A stretch of 64,000 bases of DNA from Paraflavitalea sp966211765 (GTDB taxonomy: Bacteria > Bacteroidota > Bacteroidia > Chitinophagales > Chitinophagaceae), in NCBI GenBank assembly GCA_966211765.1, contig CBIHOV010000001.1:1-64000 (forward strand), read 5' to 3'. Position numbers and translations under genes: made by a program. Every line of letters begins with the position of its first letter. Within the stretch, counting starts at the first letter, position 1. Shown in pieces: positions 33,085 to 41,545 of this stretch. The notes beneath the pieces are model-generated. The model did no database searches, was not told the DNA's origin, and was given only the letters and a program-made list of their open reading frames with translations.

Positions 33085-33116
33085 ATTTTCCCATCTTTCC
33101 AATTTTCCGTCTTCCA
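33085..33116. repeat. Octad array (TTTTCCCA/TCTTTCCA type, 4 units)
   Basis: TTTTCCCA, TCTTTCCA, ATTTTCCG, TCTTCCAG: four units at an 8-bp period, noncoding, about 160 bp upstream of the rplM promoter. Confidence 0.6.
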
Positions 33117-33277
33117 GACCTCTTTCAACCCCTCCCAGTCGCGGAGCAATCCGTAATTTCAAACCTCAAACCCGGAACCCACCTGTCTTTCAGCCCTCCT
33201 CTTAAATAATTATGCAAAATATTTATTGAAAATCAACATCTTACACGGGTGCGATAAAAAATAACTTCCTCCATTTA

Positions 33278-33308
33278 TTGTTTATCGACTTACATCTCCC
33301 TACCTTTG
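33278..33308 (+). promoter_or_regulatory. Promoter of the rplM-rpsI operon
   Basis: -33 TTG (33278-33280) and -7 TACCTTTG (33301-33308) with 20 bp between. The rplM start is 70 bases downstream, leaving a structured leader. Confidence 0.65.
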
Positions 33309-33322
33309 CACCCCATTTCATT

Positions 33323-33355
33323 CCACCGGGTTGGCGGTGGCCCTCCACAAGAGGG
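33323..33355 (+). ncRNA. Candidate uL13 autoregulatory leader
   Basis: Two adjacent hairpins in the rplM 5' leader: CCACCG-GGTTGG-CGGTGG (33323-33340) and CCCTC-CACAA-GAGGG (33341-33355), followed by an A-rich stretch to the ATG at 33379. Ribosomal-protein leaders of this kind often bind the encoded protein, and as I recall a uL13 leader motif has been described in Bacteroidia. Confidence 0.5.
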
Positions 33356-33378
33356 TTAACATTTAAAAAGATAAACAA

Positions 33379-33822
33379 ATGAGCAAATTACATTTCACTA
33401 CAAAGCATGCGAATGCGGCTACCGTTAAACACAACTGGTATGTTGTGGACGGTACCAATCAAACCGTGGGACGCGTGTGTGCTAAAATAGCTGCTGTTCT
33501 TCGTGGAAAGAACAAGACCTATTATACGCCACATGTTGATTGCGGAGACTATGTTATCGTTATTAATGCCGAAAAGGTAAAATTTACCGGTAACAAAATG
33601 GAAGACAAGGAATACCTCACTTACTCAGGGTATCCCGGTGGCCAAAAAGCGGAAGCAGCACAAGACCTGCTGAAACGCAGGCCCGAATTAGTGGTTGAGC
33701 GCGCAGTTAAAGGCATGTTGCCTAAAAACCGCCTCGGTCGCAAGATGTATAAGAAATTGTTTGTGTATGTAGGCGAAAAGCACGAGCACGCTGCACAGAA
33801 ACCTCAACCATTAACTTTCTAA
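33379..33822 (+). CDS. rplM: 50S ribosomal protein L13 (uL13)
   Basis: A 147-residue large-subunit protein of usual length. Signatures are WYVVDGTNQTVGRVCAKIAAVLRGKNK near the N-terminus, then DCGDYVIVINAEKVKFTGNK, YSGYPGGQKA, and VKGMLPKNRLGRKMYKKLFVY. It binds 23S rRNA early in 50S assembly. It is first in an operon with rpsI, 13 bp downstream, the order found in most bacteria. A two-hairpin leader may mediate feedback control. Confidence 0.98.
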   Translation: MSKLHFTTKHANAATVKHNWYVVDGTNQTVGRVCAKIAAVLRGKNKTYYTPHVDCGDYVIVINAEKVKFTGNKMEDKEYLTYSGYPGGQKAEAAQDLLKRRPELVVERAVKGMLPKNRLGRKMYKKLFVYVGEKHEHAAQKPQPLTF

Positions 33823-33835
33823 TTGTAAATATTAC

Positions 33836-34225
33836 ATGGAAAAGCAAAAAAACGCAGTAGGCCGTCGTAAAGAAGCTGTGACAAGGATTTTCCTTTCCAA
33901 AGGAACCGGTAAGATCACAGTCAACGACAAAGACTACAAAGAATATTTTTCTCTTGTATACCTGCAAAACCAGGTTGAACTGCCCTTGAAAACAGTTCAA
34001 TCCCTCGACAAATTTGATGTAAAGATCAATGCAGCCGGTGGTGGTGTAAAAGGACAGGCTGAAGCCGCCAAGCTGGGTATTGCCCGTGCTTTGGTTGAAG
34101 TGAATGCTGAACTCCGTCCTTTACTGAAAGCAGCAGGCGTTCTGAAACGTGACCCACGTTCTGTTGAACGTAAGAAATTCGGTCATAAGAAAGCCCGTAG
34201 AAGCTACCAGTTCTCTAAACGTTAA
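33836..34225 (+). CDS. rpsI: 30S ribosomal protein S9 (uS9)
   Basis: A 129-residue small-subunit protein. Signatures are NAVGRRKEAVTRIFLSKGTG at the N-terminus, GGGVKGQAEAAKLGIARAL in the centre, and the C-terminal RKKFGHKKARRSYQFSKR tail, whose terminal Lys-Arg contacts P-site tRNA. It is cotranscribed with rplM. A 35-base hairpin follows 10 bp after the stop and may end or slow the transcript before rpsB. Confidence 0.98.
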   Translation: MEKQKNAVGRRKEAVTRIFLSKGTGKITVNDKDYKEYFSLVYLQNQVELPLKTVQSLDKFDVKINAAGGGVKGQAEAAKLGIARALVEVNAELRPLLKAAGVLKRDPRSVERKKFGHKKARRSYQFSKR

Positions 34226-34235
34226 TATATACAAG

Positions 34236-34270
34236 CTGAAAGCTGCCAGTCAATGGCTGTTGGCTTTCAG
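34236..34270 (+). terminator. Hairpin after rpsI
   Basis: CTGAAAGC pairs with GCTTTCAG (8 bp) around an inner GCCA/TGGC stem. Only a short T run (TTTCTATAAG) follows, so termination may be partial and read into rpsB. Confidence 0.55.
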
Positions 34271-34297
34271 TTTCTATAAGAAACACTATCTAAAATT

Positions 34298-34332
34298 GCT
34301 AACGGCTAACAGCTAATAGCTAAAAGCTAAAA
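34298..34332. repeat. Heptad array, GCTAANN type (5 units)
   Basis: GCTAACG, GCTAACA, GCTAATA, GCTAAAA, GCTAAAA. It ends six bases before the rpsB start codon, in the ribosome-binding region. Confidence 0.85.
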
Positions 34333-34338
34333 ATAAAA

Positions 34339-35238
34339 ATGGAAAATAACACTTCATTGCAGCAGCAACTCCTGGAAGCCGGTGTACACTTTGGTCACCT
34401 GCGGAAGAAGTGGAACCCCAAGATGTTGCCTTACATCTTCGCTGAGAAGAAAGGTATTCACATCATTGACCTCAATAAAACTACTGAACACCTGCAGGAA
34501 ACTGCTGCCGCCCTCAAGCAAATCGCTCGTAGCGGTAAAAAGATCATGTTCGTAGGTACTAAAAAACAGGCCAAGGAAATCGTTACCGAATGCGCCCGTA
34601 AGATCAACATGCCCTACGTTACAGAGCGTTGGTTAGGTGGTATGCTTACCAATTTCAACACCGTTCGTAAGAGCGTGAAGAAAATGCAAAGCATCGACAA
34701 AATGCTCGGCGACGGAAGCGCAGAGAGCCTCACCAAGAAAGAAAAGCTCACACTCGGCCGCGACCGTGATAAAATGGATAAAGTACTCGGTGGTATCTCC
34801 CAACTCGGTCGTGTACCAGCTGCTTTGTTCATCATCGACATCGGTCACGAACACATCGCACTCGCTGAAGCAAAGCGCCTCGGCATCCTCACCTTCGGTA
34901 TGGTTGATACCAATTGCGACCCCAATAAGGTTGACTTTGCTATCCCATCCAACGATGATGCTACCAAGTCAATTGCAATCATTACCCAATACATCACTGC
35001 TGCTATCGCTGAAGGCCTCGCCGAGCGTCAGGCTGCTAAAGATGAAGAAGTAGAAGAAACAACAGACGACGAGAAAGAAAGGAAAGCAGCACGTATCCAG
35101 GCCGAAGCAGAAGCTGAAGCCGCACGTGGTGGTAGAGGTGGTGCTCCCCGTGGTCAGGGCGGTCAAGGTGGTCCTGGTGGTCACCAGGCCAAACGCCGTG
35201 TACCCGGTGGTGGTCAACGCAGAGGTGGTGGTAGATAA
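34339..35238 (+). CDS. rpsB: 30S ribosomal protein S2 (uS2) with Gly-rich tail
   Basis: A 299-residue S2. Core signatures are LLEAGVHFGHLRKKWNPKM, YIFAEKKGIHIIDL, FVGTKKQAKE, VTERWLGGMLTNFNT, and FGMVDTNCDPNKVDFAIPSNDDA. After the core (~225 residues) comes an acidic helix (DEEVEETTDDEKERKAARIQAEAEAEAA) and then an RGG-like glycine/arginine-rich tail (RGGRGGAPRGQGGQGG). Extended S2 tails are common in Bacteroidota; in this phylum S2 and other proteins surround the anti-Shine-Dalgarno region, which may relate to the weak use of ribosome binding sites. It is followed by tsf 214 bp away. Confidence 0.97.
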   Translation: MENNTSLQQQLLEAGVHFGHLRKKWNPKMLPYIFAEKKGIHIIDLNKTTEHLQETAAALKQIARSGKKIMFVGTKKQAKEIVTECARKINMPYVTERWLGGMLTNFNTVRKSVKKMQSIDKMLGDGSAESLTKKEKLTLGRDRDKMDKVLGGISQLGRVPAALFIIDIGHEHIALAEAKRLGILTFGMVDTNCDPNKVDFAIPSNDDATKSIAIITQYITAAIAEGLAERQAAKDEEVEETTDDEKERKAARIQAEAEAEAARGGRGGAPRGQGGQGGPGGHQAKRRVPGGGQRRGGGR

Positions 35239-35286
35239 TTAGAACGCAAAAAAGCTAAATAATGGATCCAGCATGCTGAATGAAAT

Positions 35287-35321
35287 ATTCTGAATGCTGG
35301 ATTCTAAATTCTGGCTTCTTG
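35287..35321. repeat. Heptad array, ATTCTGN type (5 units) before tsf
   Basis: ATTCTGA, ATGCTGG, ATTCTAA, ATTCTGG, CTTCTTG. It fills part of the 214-bp gap between rpsB and tsf. The remainder of that gap has octad-like TCTTCAAA words (35396-35450) and a TCCCGCC-T-GGCGGGA palindrome (35419-35433). Confidence 0.8.
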
Positions 35322-35452
35322 CCTTCCACCCCGTCTTAATAATTTAGTAATTGAAGAGTCCCCTGTATCTGAAAGGAATACCCCATTTTACAGCCTCTTC
35401 AAATTTTCAAAAACCTGTCCCGCCTGGCGGGATCTTCAAATCTTCAAATTTT

Positions 35453-36292
35453 ATGTCAACTGTTGCTATTACAGCCGCTGATATTAACAAGTTGCGTCAG
35501 ATGACCGGTGCCGGTATGATGGACTGTCGCAAAGCTTTAACAGAAAACAATGGCGATTTTGAAGCTGCTATCGACTGGCTCCGCAAAAAAGGCGCTAAAG
35601 TAGCTGCTCTCCGTGGCGATCGCGAAGCAAAAGAAGGTGTTGTATTGGCTAAAACAACTGCCGATAACAAAACCGGTATCACCCTTTGCGTTTCCTGTGA
35701 GACCGACTTCGTATCCAAAAATGCCGACTTCGTAGCTTTTGCACAAACCATCATGGATGCTGCTGTAGCTGCCAACGTAAAGAGCATTGAGGAACTGAAT
35801 GCTGTAGCCATCGGCGGTGCTAAAATTGCCGACCTGGTAAACGATAAACTCGCTTCTATCGGCGAAAAGATCGGCATCACCAAGCTCGAGCGTATTGATG
35901 CTGATTATGTAGCTTCTTATATCCACGGTGCTAACCGCATCGGCGTACTCGTAGGCTTCAACAAGCCTGCTGCTGAAGCTGGTAAAGACGTAGCCATGCA
36001 GATCGCTGCCATGAACCCCGTAGCCGTTGATGCTGACTCTGTACCCGCTTCTACCGTAGAAAGGGAAAGAGCCATCGTTACCGAGCAGATCAAGAACGAT
36101 CCTAAAATGGCCGGAAAGCCCGACGAAATGATCGCTAAGATCGCAGAAGGCAAACTGAACGCTTTCTTCAAAGAAAGCACCCTCACCAGCCAGCCTTTTG
36201 TAAAAGACAATGGCAAAAGCGTAGGTGACTACCTGAAAAGTGTAGACAGCAGCCTGAAAATTACCGAATTCAAAAGGGTAGCTTTAGGTTAA
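35453..36292 (+). CDS. tsf: Translation elongation factor Ts
   Basis: A 279-residue EF-Ts, the GDP-exchange factor for EF-Tu. The N-terminal UBA-like domain with the signature TGAGMMDCRKAL lies at 18-29, followed by the core domain with CVSCETDFVSKNADFVAFAQ and GANRIGVLVGFN. The usual rpsB-tsf gene order is kept. The ATG at 35453 was chosen, because a 34-codon extension runs through repeat DNA. A strong terminator follows at 36333. Confidence 0.97.
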   Translation: MSTVAITAADINKLRQMTGAGMMDCRKALTENNGDFEAAIDWLRKKGAKVAALRGDREAKEGVVLAKTTADNKTGITLCVSCETDFVSKNADFVAFAQTIMDAAVAANVKSIEELNAVAIGGAKIADLVNDKLASIGEKIGITKLERIDADYVASYIHGANRIGVLVGFNKPAAEAGKDVAMQIAAMNPVAVDADSVPASTVERERAIVTEQIKNDPKMAGKPDEMIAKIAEGKLNAFFKESTLTSQPFVKDNGKSVGDYLKSVDSSLKITEFKRVALG

Positions 36293-36332
36293 TACTTTCT
36301 CCACGAAGGTTTCATTACCAATACTATATACG

Positions 36333-36357
36333 AAAGGGCGCAACAGCGCCCTTTTTT
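36333..36357 (+). terminator. Intrinsic terminator after tsf
   Basis: GGGCGC-AACA-GCGCCC followed by TTTTTT, 41 bp after the tsf stop codon. Confidence 0.92.
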
Positions 36358-36493
36358 AATGCCCGTACCAAACCCATTAAAGTCTCTAAATTTCTTTGCT
36401 AAATCGTTTTTCTCTTAATATTTAATTGCTAAATTTATATGCTGCTCATGCTACAGGATTTGCTTTAACTAACTGATTCAACTCAACTGCTGA

Positions 36494-37051
36494 ATGAGCG
36501 AATATTGTTTGCCCCATATCATCAACGGTATCCGCAACAGGGACCGCGAACTGTTCTCCTGGCTCTTCGACAGGTACTCCCATACCATGTACCTGATCGC
36601 ACTGGATATCCTCAACGACCACGAATTGGCCCGCGATACAGTTCAGGAAGCCTTTCTCAAACTCTGGGAAAAATCCGATACCATCGACATCCAAACCTCT
36701 ATCAAAAGCTACCTCTTCCGCACCGCCGCCAACCTCGCTATTAATAAGTTTAAAAAGGAAAGCCGCATCGTTCACCCCCATGAACTACAAGCTATTGCAG
36801 AACCCAGCACCCGCACAGGGATCAGGGTGGAAGAAAAAGAATTCGAACAATACATTCACCATGCCATCGACTCCCTCCCGCCCCAATGCAGAAGGGTCTT
36901 TACACTCAGCCGTTTTAGCGACATGAGCCCGCCAGATATTGCACAACATCTTAATATCTCCATCAATACCGTGTATACCCATCTCACCATGGCTATCCGT
37001 ATTATCAAGGAGCGGTTGAAAAAAGAAGAACTTTTTTTTAACAACCACTAA
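36494..37051 (+). CDS. ECF-type RNA polymerase sigma factor
   Basis: A 185-residue sigma-70 family ECF factor. Region 2 covers ~15-90 (LFSWLFDRYSHTMYLIALDIL, ELARDTVQEAFLKLWE, SYLFRTAANLAINKFK), and region 4 covers ~125-178 (IDSLPPQCRRVFTLSRFSDMSPPDIAQHLNISINTVYTHL). There is no region 3, as expected for ECF. A FecR anti-sigma gene follows 36 bp downstream, then SusC and SusD: the classic Bacteroidota surface-sensing arrangement in which substrate binding by SusC relays through FecR to the sigma factor. Confidence 0.95.
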   Translation: MSEYCLPHIINGIRNRDRELFSWLFDRYSHTMYLIALDILNDHELARDTVQEAFLKLWEKSDTIDIQTSIKSYLFRTAANLAINKFKKESRIVHPHELQAIAEPSTRTGIRVEEKEFEQYIHHAIDSLPPQCRRVFTLSRFSDMSPPDIAQHLNISINTVYTHLTMAIRIIKERLKKEELFFNNH

Positions 37052-37087
37052 TTGTATCCTTTCCGTTATTTGTCTTATATATATACA

Positions 37088-38065
37088 ATGCACGAGCAGC
37101 ACGAAAAATTGGAAGAAATACTGGCTTCATTCGAACAGCCGGATAACCACCTTTTGCAACAACGGATCAACCAATGGATGGCTGCCAGCGAAGAAAACAA
37201 AGCCTACTATGAAGAAGTGAAGCGTATTTGGTTTACCGGTAATGAACCAGGAGATATGGAATACGATATCGATTCAGAAAAACAACGGTTCTGGAACCGT
37301 ATCGACAGCGAAGTGCCTGCAGCACCCGTCAAAAAAATAGCCTGGTTCCCCAGGATAGCAGTAGCCGCCCTGATATTCATAGCCGCTGGAATAGCCGTCT
37401 GGAAACTAGTATTGACCGACCGCAACCCTTACGGGATTGTACAGACCGACAGGCTCGGCAGAGACAGCATCGTGCTGGCAGATGGTACCAAAGTGTTTTT
37501 ACACGGCAGCTCACGCGTTCGCTACACCATTCACATGAACGACGCACGGCGCGAAGTATGGCTGGAAAAAGGAGAAGCATTTTTCGATGTCGTCAAAGAC
37601 AAAGCCCATCCCTTCATAGTACATATCGACAGCGCTACCGTAGAAGTATTGGGCACCAGCTTCGACGTGCGCATCACCGATACCACCGTATCAGTAGCTG
37701 TAGCAACCGGAAAAGTAGGCTTCACCGCCCTTAAGAATAAAGCAGCAGCATTGTTGACCCCCGGCCTCACAGGCGCGTATGTGAAAGCCGATTCAACCAT
37801 CAGGATCATCGAAAGCAGCAACCAGCTGGCCTGGAGAACCGGAGATGTGAAGTTTTCCAATTCACCCCTGCGGGAAGTACTCGCCACCATGGAACATGTG
37901 TATGAAGTAGGAGTGAAACTTGATCCATCGTTGACCGACACAAGAGTAACAGCCACCATCAATAACCTGTCTCTCCAAAAAATAATCACACTACTGCAAG
38001 CCAGCCTTGATATCAGCATTACACAGCTTGACAGTATCACCTATAAAGTTCGTCCCGCCCGGTAG
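37088..38065 (+). CDS. FecR-family anti-sigma factor
   Basis: A 325-residue inner-membrane anti-sigma factor. The cytoplasmic N-terminus (1-85) has the WMAASEENKAYYEEVKRIW motif. One transmembrane helix covers ~87-108 (FPRIAVAALIFIAAGIAVWKLVL). The periplasmic FecR domain follows (~115-215, DSIVLADGTKVFLHGSSRVRY, VWLEKGEAFFDVV, VEVLGTSFDVR), then a C-terminal DUF4974-like/STN-like domain (FSNSPLREVLATMEHVYEVGV). It would hold the adjacent sigma factor until signalled by the SusC STN domain. The start at 37088 was chosen over a TTG 12 codons upstream. Confidence 0.95.
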   Translation: MHEQHEKLEEILASFEQPDNHLLQQRINQWMAASEENKAYYEEVKRIWFTGNEPGDMEYDIDSEKQRFWNRIDSEVPAAPVKKIAWFPRIAVAALIFIAAGIAVWKLVLTDRNPYGIVQTDRLGRDSIVLADGTKVFLHGSSRVRYTIHMNDARREVWLEKGEAFFDVVKDKAHPFIVHIDSATVEVLGTSFDVRITDTTVSVAVATGKVGFTALKNKAAALLTPGLTGAYVKADSTIRIIESSNQLAWRTGDVKFSNSPLREVLATMEHVYEVGVKLDPSLTDTRVTATINNLSLQKIITLLQASLDISITQLDSITYKVRPAR

Positions 38066-38129
38066 TACCCTCAGTCTGTAGCGGCAGCTCCCATTTCAAT
38101 AATTACTTTCTTTTTAAAACTAAACTGCT

Positions 38130-41100
38130 ATGAAGAGATTTGTACGCTTCGTACAGGGCATCCGTATGCCCGTACCCCAACGCGTCATTGTCCTTTCCGT
38201 ATTCGCTTTCCTCGTCAATATTGGGTCGGCTGCCGCCATCGGCAACCAGGACCTCTTGGAAAGGCGCATCACCCTACAGCTTACCAAAGTATCCCTCACT
38301 GCCGCCATCAGGCAAATTGAGACTGCCGCCGCCACCAGCTTTTATTTCGATCAGAAAATACTGGATGGCCGTACCGACCTCATTTCACTCAGCGTTAAGA
38401 ACACGCCACTCAAATCGGTATTATCACAGGTATTCCCAATTGCCAGGTACGAATTCTTTCAGCTCGAATCACAGATCGTAGTGAAGCTGCGGGCCATCAA
38501 GAAAAACACGCCGCCCGCACCCGAAAGAACACCAGCCGAAATATTAATTACCGGTACCGTAAAAAGCGAAGCCCTCAACCAACCATTGGCAGGCGTAACA
38601 GTTACATCCTTACCTGCAAATAAATCCGCAGCCACCGATGTCAATGGCTTTTTCAGGATCCAGGCCAACCAGGGCGACTCGATCGAATTCACCTATGTTG
38701 GCTACCAGCGCCAGGTCATCCCCATTCGCGATCGCATCGTACTCGATGTGGCCCTCCAGGCCACCCAGGGTGGTTTGGATGAAGTAGTAGTGGTAGGCTT
38801 TGGAAAGCAGAAAAAGATCAGCCTCGTAGGCGCCCAGTCCACCGTAGATGTGGAAGACCTGAAACAACCCGTTGCCAACCTCAGCACCACCCTCGCCGGC
38901 CGTATTGCCGGTGTAGTAGGCGTGCAGCGCTCCGGTGAACCCGGAAGAAATGGCGCCGATATCTGGATCCGCGGGATCTCCACTTTCAATGCCTCCAATG
39001 ATGCCCGTCCACTGATCCTGATAGATGGTGTTCCCAGGGATATTAATAGCCTCGATCCCGAAGACGTTCAATCCGTTACCATTTTAAAAGACGCCTCCGC
39101 TACTGCCGTATATGGTGTGCAGGGCGCCAATGGCGTTATCCTCATCAAAACAAAAAGCGGAAAGCCCGGCAAAACCTCCTTCAATGTCAATTACAACGAA
39201 GGCTTCATGACCTTCACCAAAATTCCTGAACTCACCGATGGTGTTACCTACATGAACCTCACCAACGAGGCCATGAAAGCCAGTAATATCCAGCCCAAAT
39301 ATTCACAGGAATACATTGATAAAACAGCCTCCGGCGAAGACCCCTATGTATACCCCAACGTAGATTGGATGAATGCCCTCTTCGATAAATGGTCACACAA
39401 CAGGAGGCTCAACGTAAGCGCCCGCGGAGGCTCTGAAAAAGCTAATTACTATGTGTCCCTCGCTTATTACGATGAAAAAGGATTCCTCAAAACCGATGGA
39501 CTCGAAAGTTACAATACCGACACCCGTTTCAAACGCTACAACTTTACCAGCAACCTCAACCTGCAACTCACAAGCTCTACCCGTTTCGAGCTCGGCATAC
39601 AAGGCTATATCACCAATGGCAATTACCCCGGTATAAGCTCTTCAGATGCCTTTGCACAGGCCATGCAGATTACCCCAGTGCTCTTCCCTGTGATGTACCC
39701 CGGCGACTATGTACCCGGTCAAAGCTCCAATGGCGATCAGCGCAACCCATACGCTGATATTACCAAGCGCGGATTCCAGTCTACCTATGGTAACCAGCTC
39801 TACACCAACGGCCGCGTAACACAGGAACTGGGCTTTTGGGTGCCCGGCCTCTCCGTTACCACCATGTATTCTTTTGATACCTATAATTCTCAAACCCTCA
39901 GCCGTACCAAAAGAGAAGATACCTATTATGTAGACCAGGTAACCCCACGCAAAGAAGATGGTTCTCTCAACCTTTTGCAAACCTGGCAGGGCAATAATTC
40001 ACTCGCGTACAGCAATAGCACTTTCGGCAACCGCCGCTTTTATACAGAGACCAGCGTAAACTATGATCGTGAGTTTGGCGATCACCACGTCAGTGGCATG
40101 TTCCTCTACAACCAAAGCGATGCTTCCACCGCTACCGCCGGTGATCTCGTTGCTTCCATCCCCACCAGGTACCGTGGGCTGGCAGGCCGCGCCACCTATT
40201 CCTGGAGCGACCGTTATTTCGCAGAATTCAACTTCGGTTACAACGGTTCCGAAAACTTTGCACCCAATAGCCGTTATGGTTTCTTCCCTTCATTCGGCCT
40301 TGGCTGGATCGTATCATCTGAGAAATTCTTCAAACCCCTGCGTAATGCAGTCCAGTTCCTGAAGATCCGCTTTAGCGATGGTCTCGTAGGAGCAGGTAGT
40401 GGTGGCCGCCGATTCGGATACCTCACTTTTGTAAACGGTGGCGCAGCTGGCTATACCTATGGCACCAATCGCGGTGGCAGGGCAGGCGTGGAGATATCCG
40501 ATTACGGAACAGAGATCACCTGGTCCGAAGCCCATAAAATGGACCTCGGTATTGAATTTAAAACATTCAATAGCCGCATTTCAGTCATCATCGATTTCTT
40601 TAAAGAACACAGAACAGGTGTCTTCCTCCAGCGCGGTAGCCTCGCCAACTTCGTAGGCCTTACCAACAGGCCCTGGGGCAACCTCGGTATCATCGACAAC
40701 AAAGGGGTAGACATGACCGTCGAATCTTCACCCATGTACATAGGCAATATGTCTATATCCATGCGCGGCAACCTCACCTACAACAAAGATGAGGTCATCG
40801 AAAACGACAACCCCACCCCAAAATACCCCTGGATGGAACGCCGTGGTCTCAATTACCTCTCCCGCTTTGGCCTCATCGCCGAAGGGCTTTTCCAAAGCGA
40901 TGATGAGATCAGTAAAAGCCCTAAGTCTTCTTATGGTCCCGTACGCAAGGGCGATATCAAATACAAAGACCTCAACGGCGATAACATCATCGACTCCTAC
41001 GACCAGGCCCGCATTGGCCGTGGCGATGTACCCGCCATCGTATATGGCTTTGGCTTCAACCTCGAATGGGATAGAAAAATATACCTGAGTACTTTCTTCC

Positions 41101-41531
41101 AGGGCGTATCCCAGGCCGACAGGCTCATATCAGGTGATGGTATCGTACCATTTTCCAACAGCATCGGCGCCGACAGAAGCAACCTCTACGCCATTGCTAC
41201 CGATCGCTGGACAGAAGCGAACCCCAATCCCAACGCATTTTATCCCCGACTCGGTTATGGCAACGCAGTTAATGCCAATAATATCCAGGCCAGTTCCTGG
41301 TGGGTAAAAGACATCGCTTTCCTGCGCTTGAAAACAGTGGAACTGGGTTACAGGCTCAACGTAAGTAAGCTTCAGTCCATTGGCCTTAAGACTGCTACCC
41401 TCTTTGCACAGGGCGTCAATCTGCTTACGTTCAGCAAATTCAAGTTGTGGGATCCTGAGTTGAATACCTCCAATGGTACTACCTATCCCAATGTGATGAC
41501 CATTTCTGTTGGATTTCAGGCCACCTTCTAA
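38130..41531 (+). CDS. SusC/RagA-family TonB-linked outer membrane transporter with STN signalling domain
   Basis: An 1133-residue outer-membrane transporter. A signal segment (~15-36) is followed by an STN domain (~45-100, ITLQLTKVSLTAAIRQIETAAA), a CarboxypepD_reg-like domain (~137-205, ITGTVKSEALNQPLAGVTVTS), the TonB-box-like region and plug (LDEVVVVGFGKQKK, then the SusC signature DPEDVQSVTILKDASATAVYG), and a 22-strand barrel to the C-terminal aromatic residue (Phe). The STN domain is the link to the FecR/sigma pair just upstream. It imports a ligand captured with the SusD lipoprotein encoded next. No glycoside hydrolase is adjacent. Confidence 0.96.
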   Translation: MKRFVRFVQGIRMPVPQRVIVLSVFAFLVNIGSAAAIGNQDLLERRITLQLTKVSLTAAIRQIETAAATSFYFDQKILDGRTDLISLSVKNTPLKSVLSQVFPIARYEFFQLESQIVVKLRAIKKNTPPAPERTPAEILITGTVKSEALNQPLAGVTVTSLPANKSAATDVNGFFRIQANQGDSIEFTYVGYQRQVIPIRDRIVLDVALQATQGGLDEVVVVGFGKQKKISLVGAQSTVDVEDLKQPVANLSTTLAGRIAGVVGVQRSGEPGRNGADIWIRGISTFNASNDARPLILIDGVPRDINSLDPEDVQSVTILKDASATAVYGVQGANGVILIKTKSGKPGKTSFNVNYNEGFMTFTKIPELTDGVTYMNLTNEAMKASNIQPKYSQEYIDKTASGEDPYVYPNVDWMNALFDKWSHNRRLNVSARGGSEKANYYVSLAYYDEKGFLKTDGLESYNTDTRFKRYNFTSNLNLQLTSSTRFELGIQGYITNGNYPGISSSDAFAQAMQITPVLFPVMYPGDYVPGQSSNGDQRNPYADITKRGFQSTYGNQLYTNGRVTQELGFWVPGLSVTTMYSFDTYNSQTLSRTKREDTYYVDQVTPRKEDGSLNLLQTWQGNNSLAYSNSTFGNRRFYTETSVNYDREFGDHHVSGMFLYNQSDASTATAGDLVASIPTRYRGLAGRATYSWSDRYFAEFNFGYNGSENFAPNSRYGFFPSFGLGWIVSSEKFFKPLRNAVQFLKIRFSDGLVGAGSGGRRFGYLTFVNGGAAGYTYGTNRGGRAGVEISDYGTEITWSEAHKMDLGIEFKTFNSRISVIIDFFKEHRTGVFLQRGSLANFVGLTNRPWGNLGIIDNKGVDMTVESSPMYIGNMSISMRGNLTYNKDEVIENDNPTPKYPWMERRGLNYLSRFGLIAEGLFQSDDEISKSPKSSYGPVRKGDIKYKDLNGDNIIDSYDQARIGRGDVPAIVYGFGFNLEWDRKIYLSTFFQGVSQADRLISGDGIVPFSNSIGADRSNLYAIATDRWTEANPNPNAFYPRLGYGNAVNANNIQASSWWVKDIAFLRLKTVELGYRLNVSKLQSIGLKTATLFAQGVNLLTFSKFKLWDPELNTSNGTTYPNVMTISVGFQATF

Positions 41532-41545
41532 AACTACACTGCATT

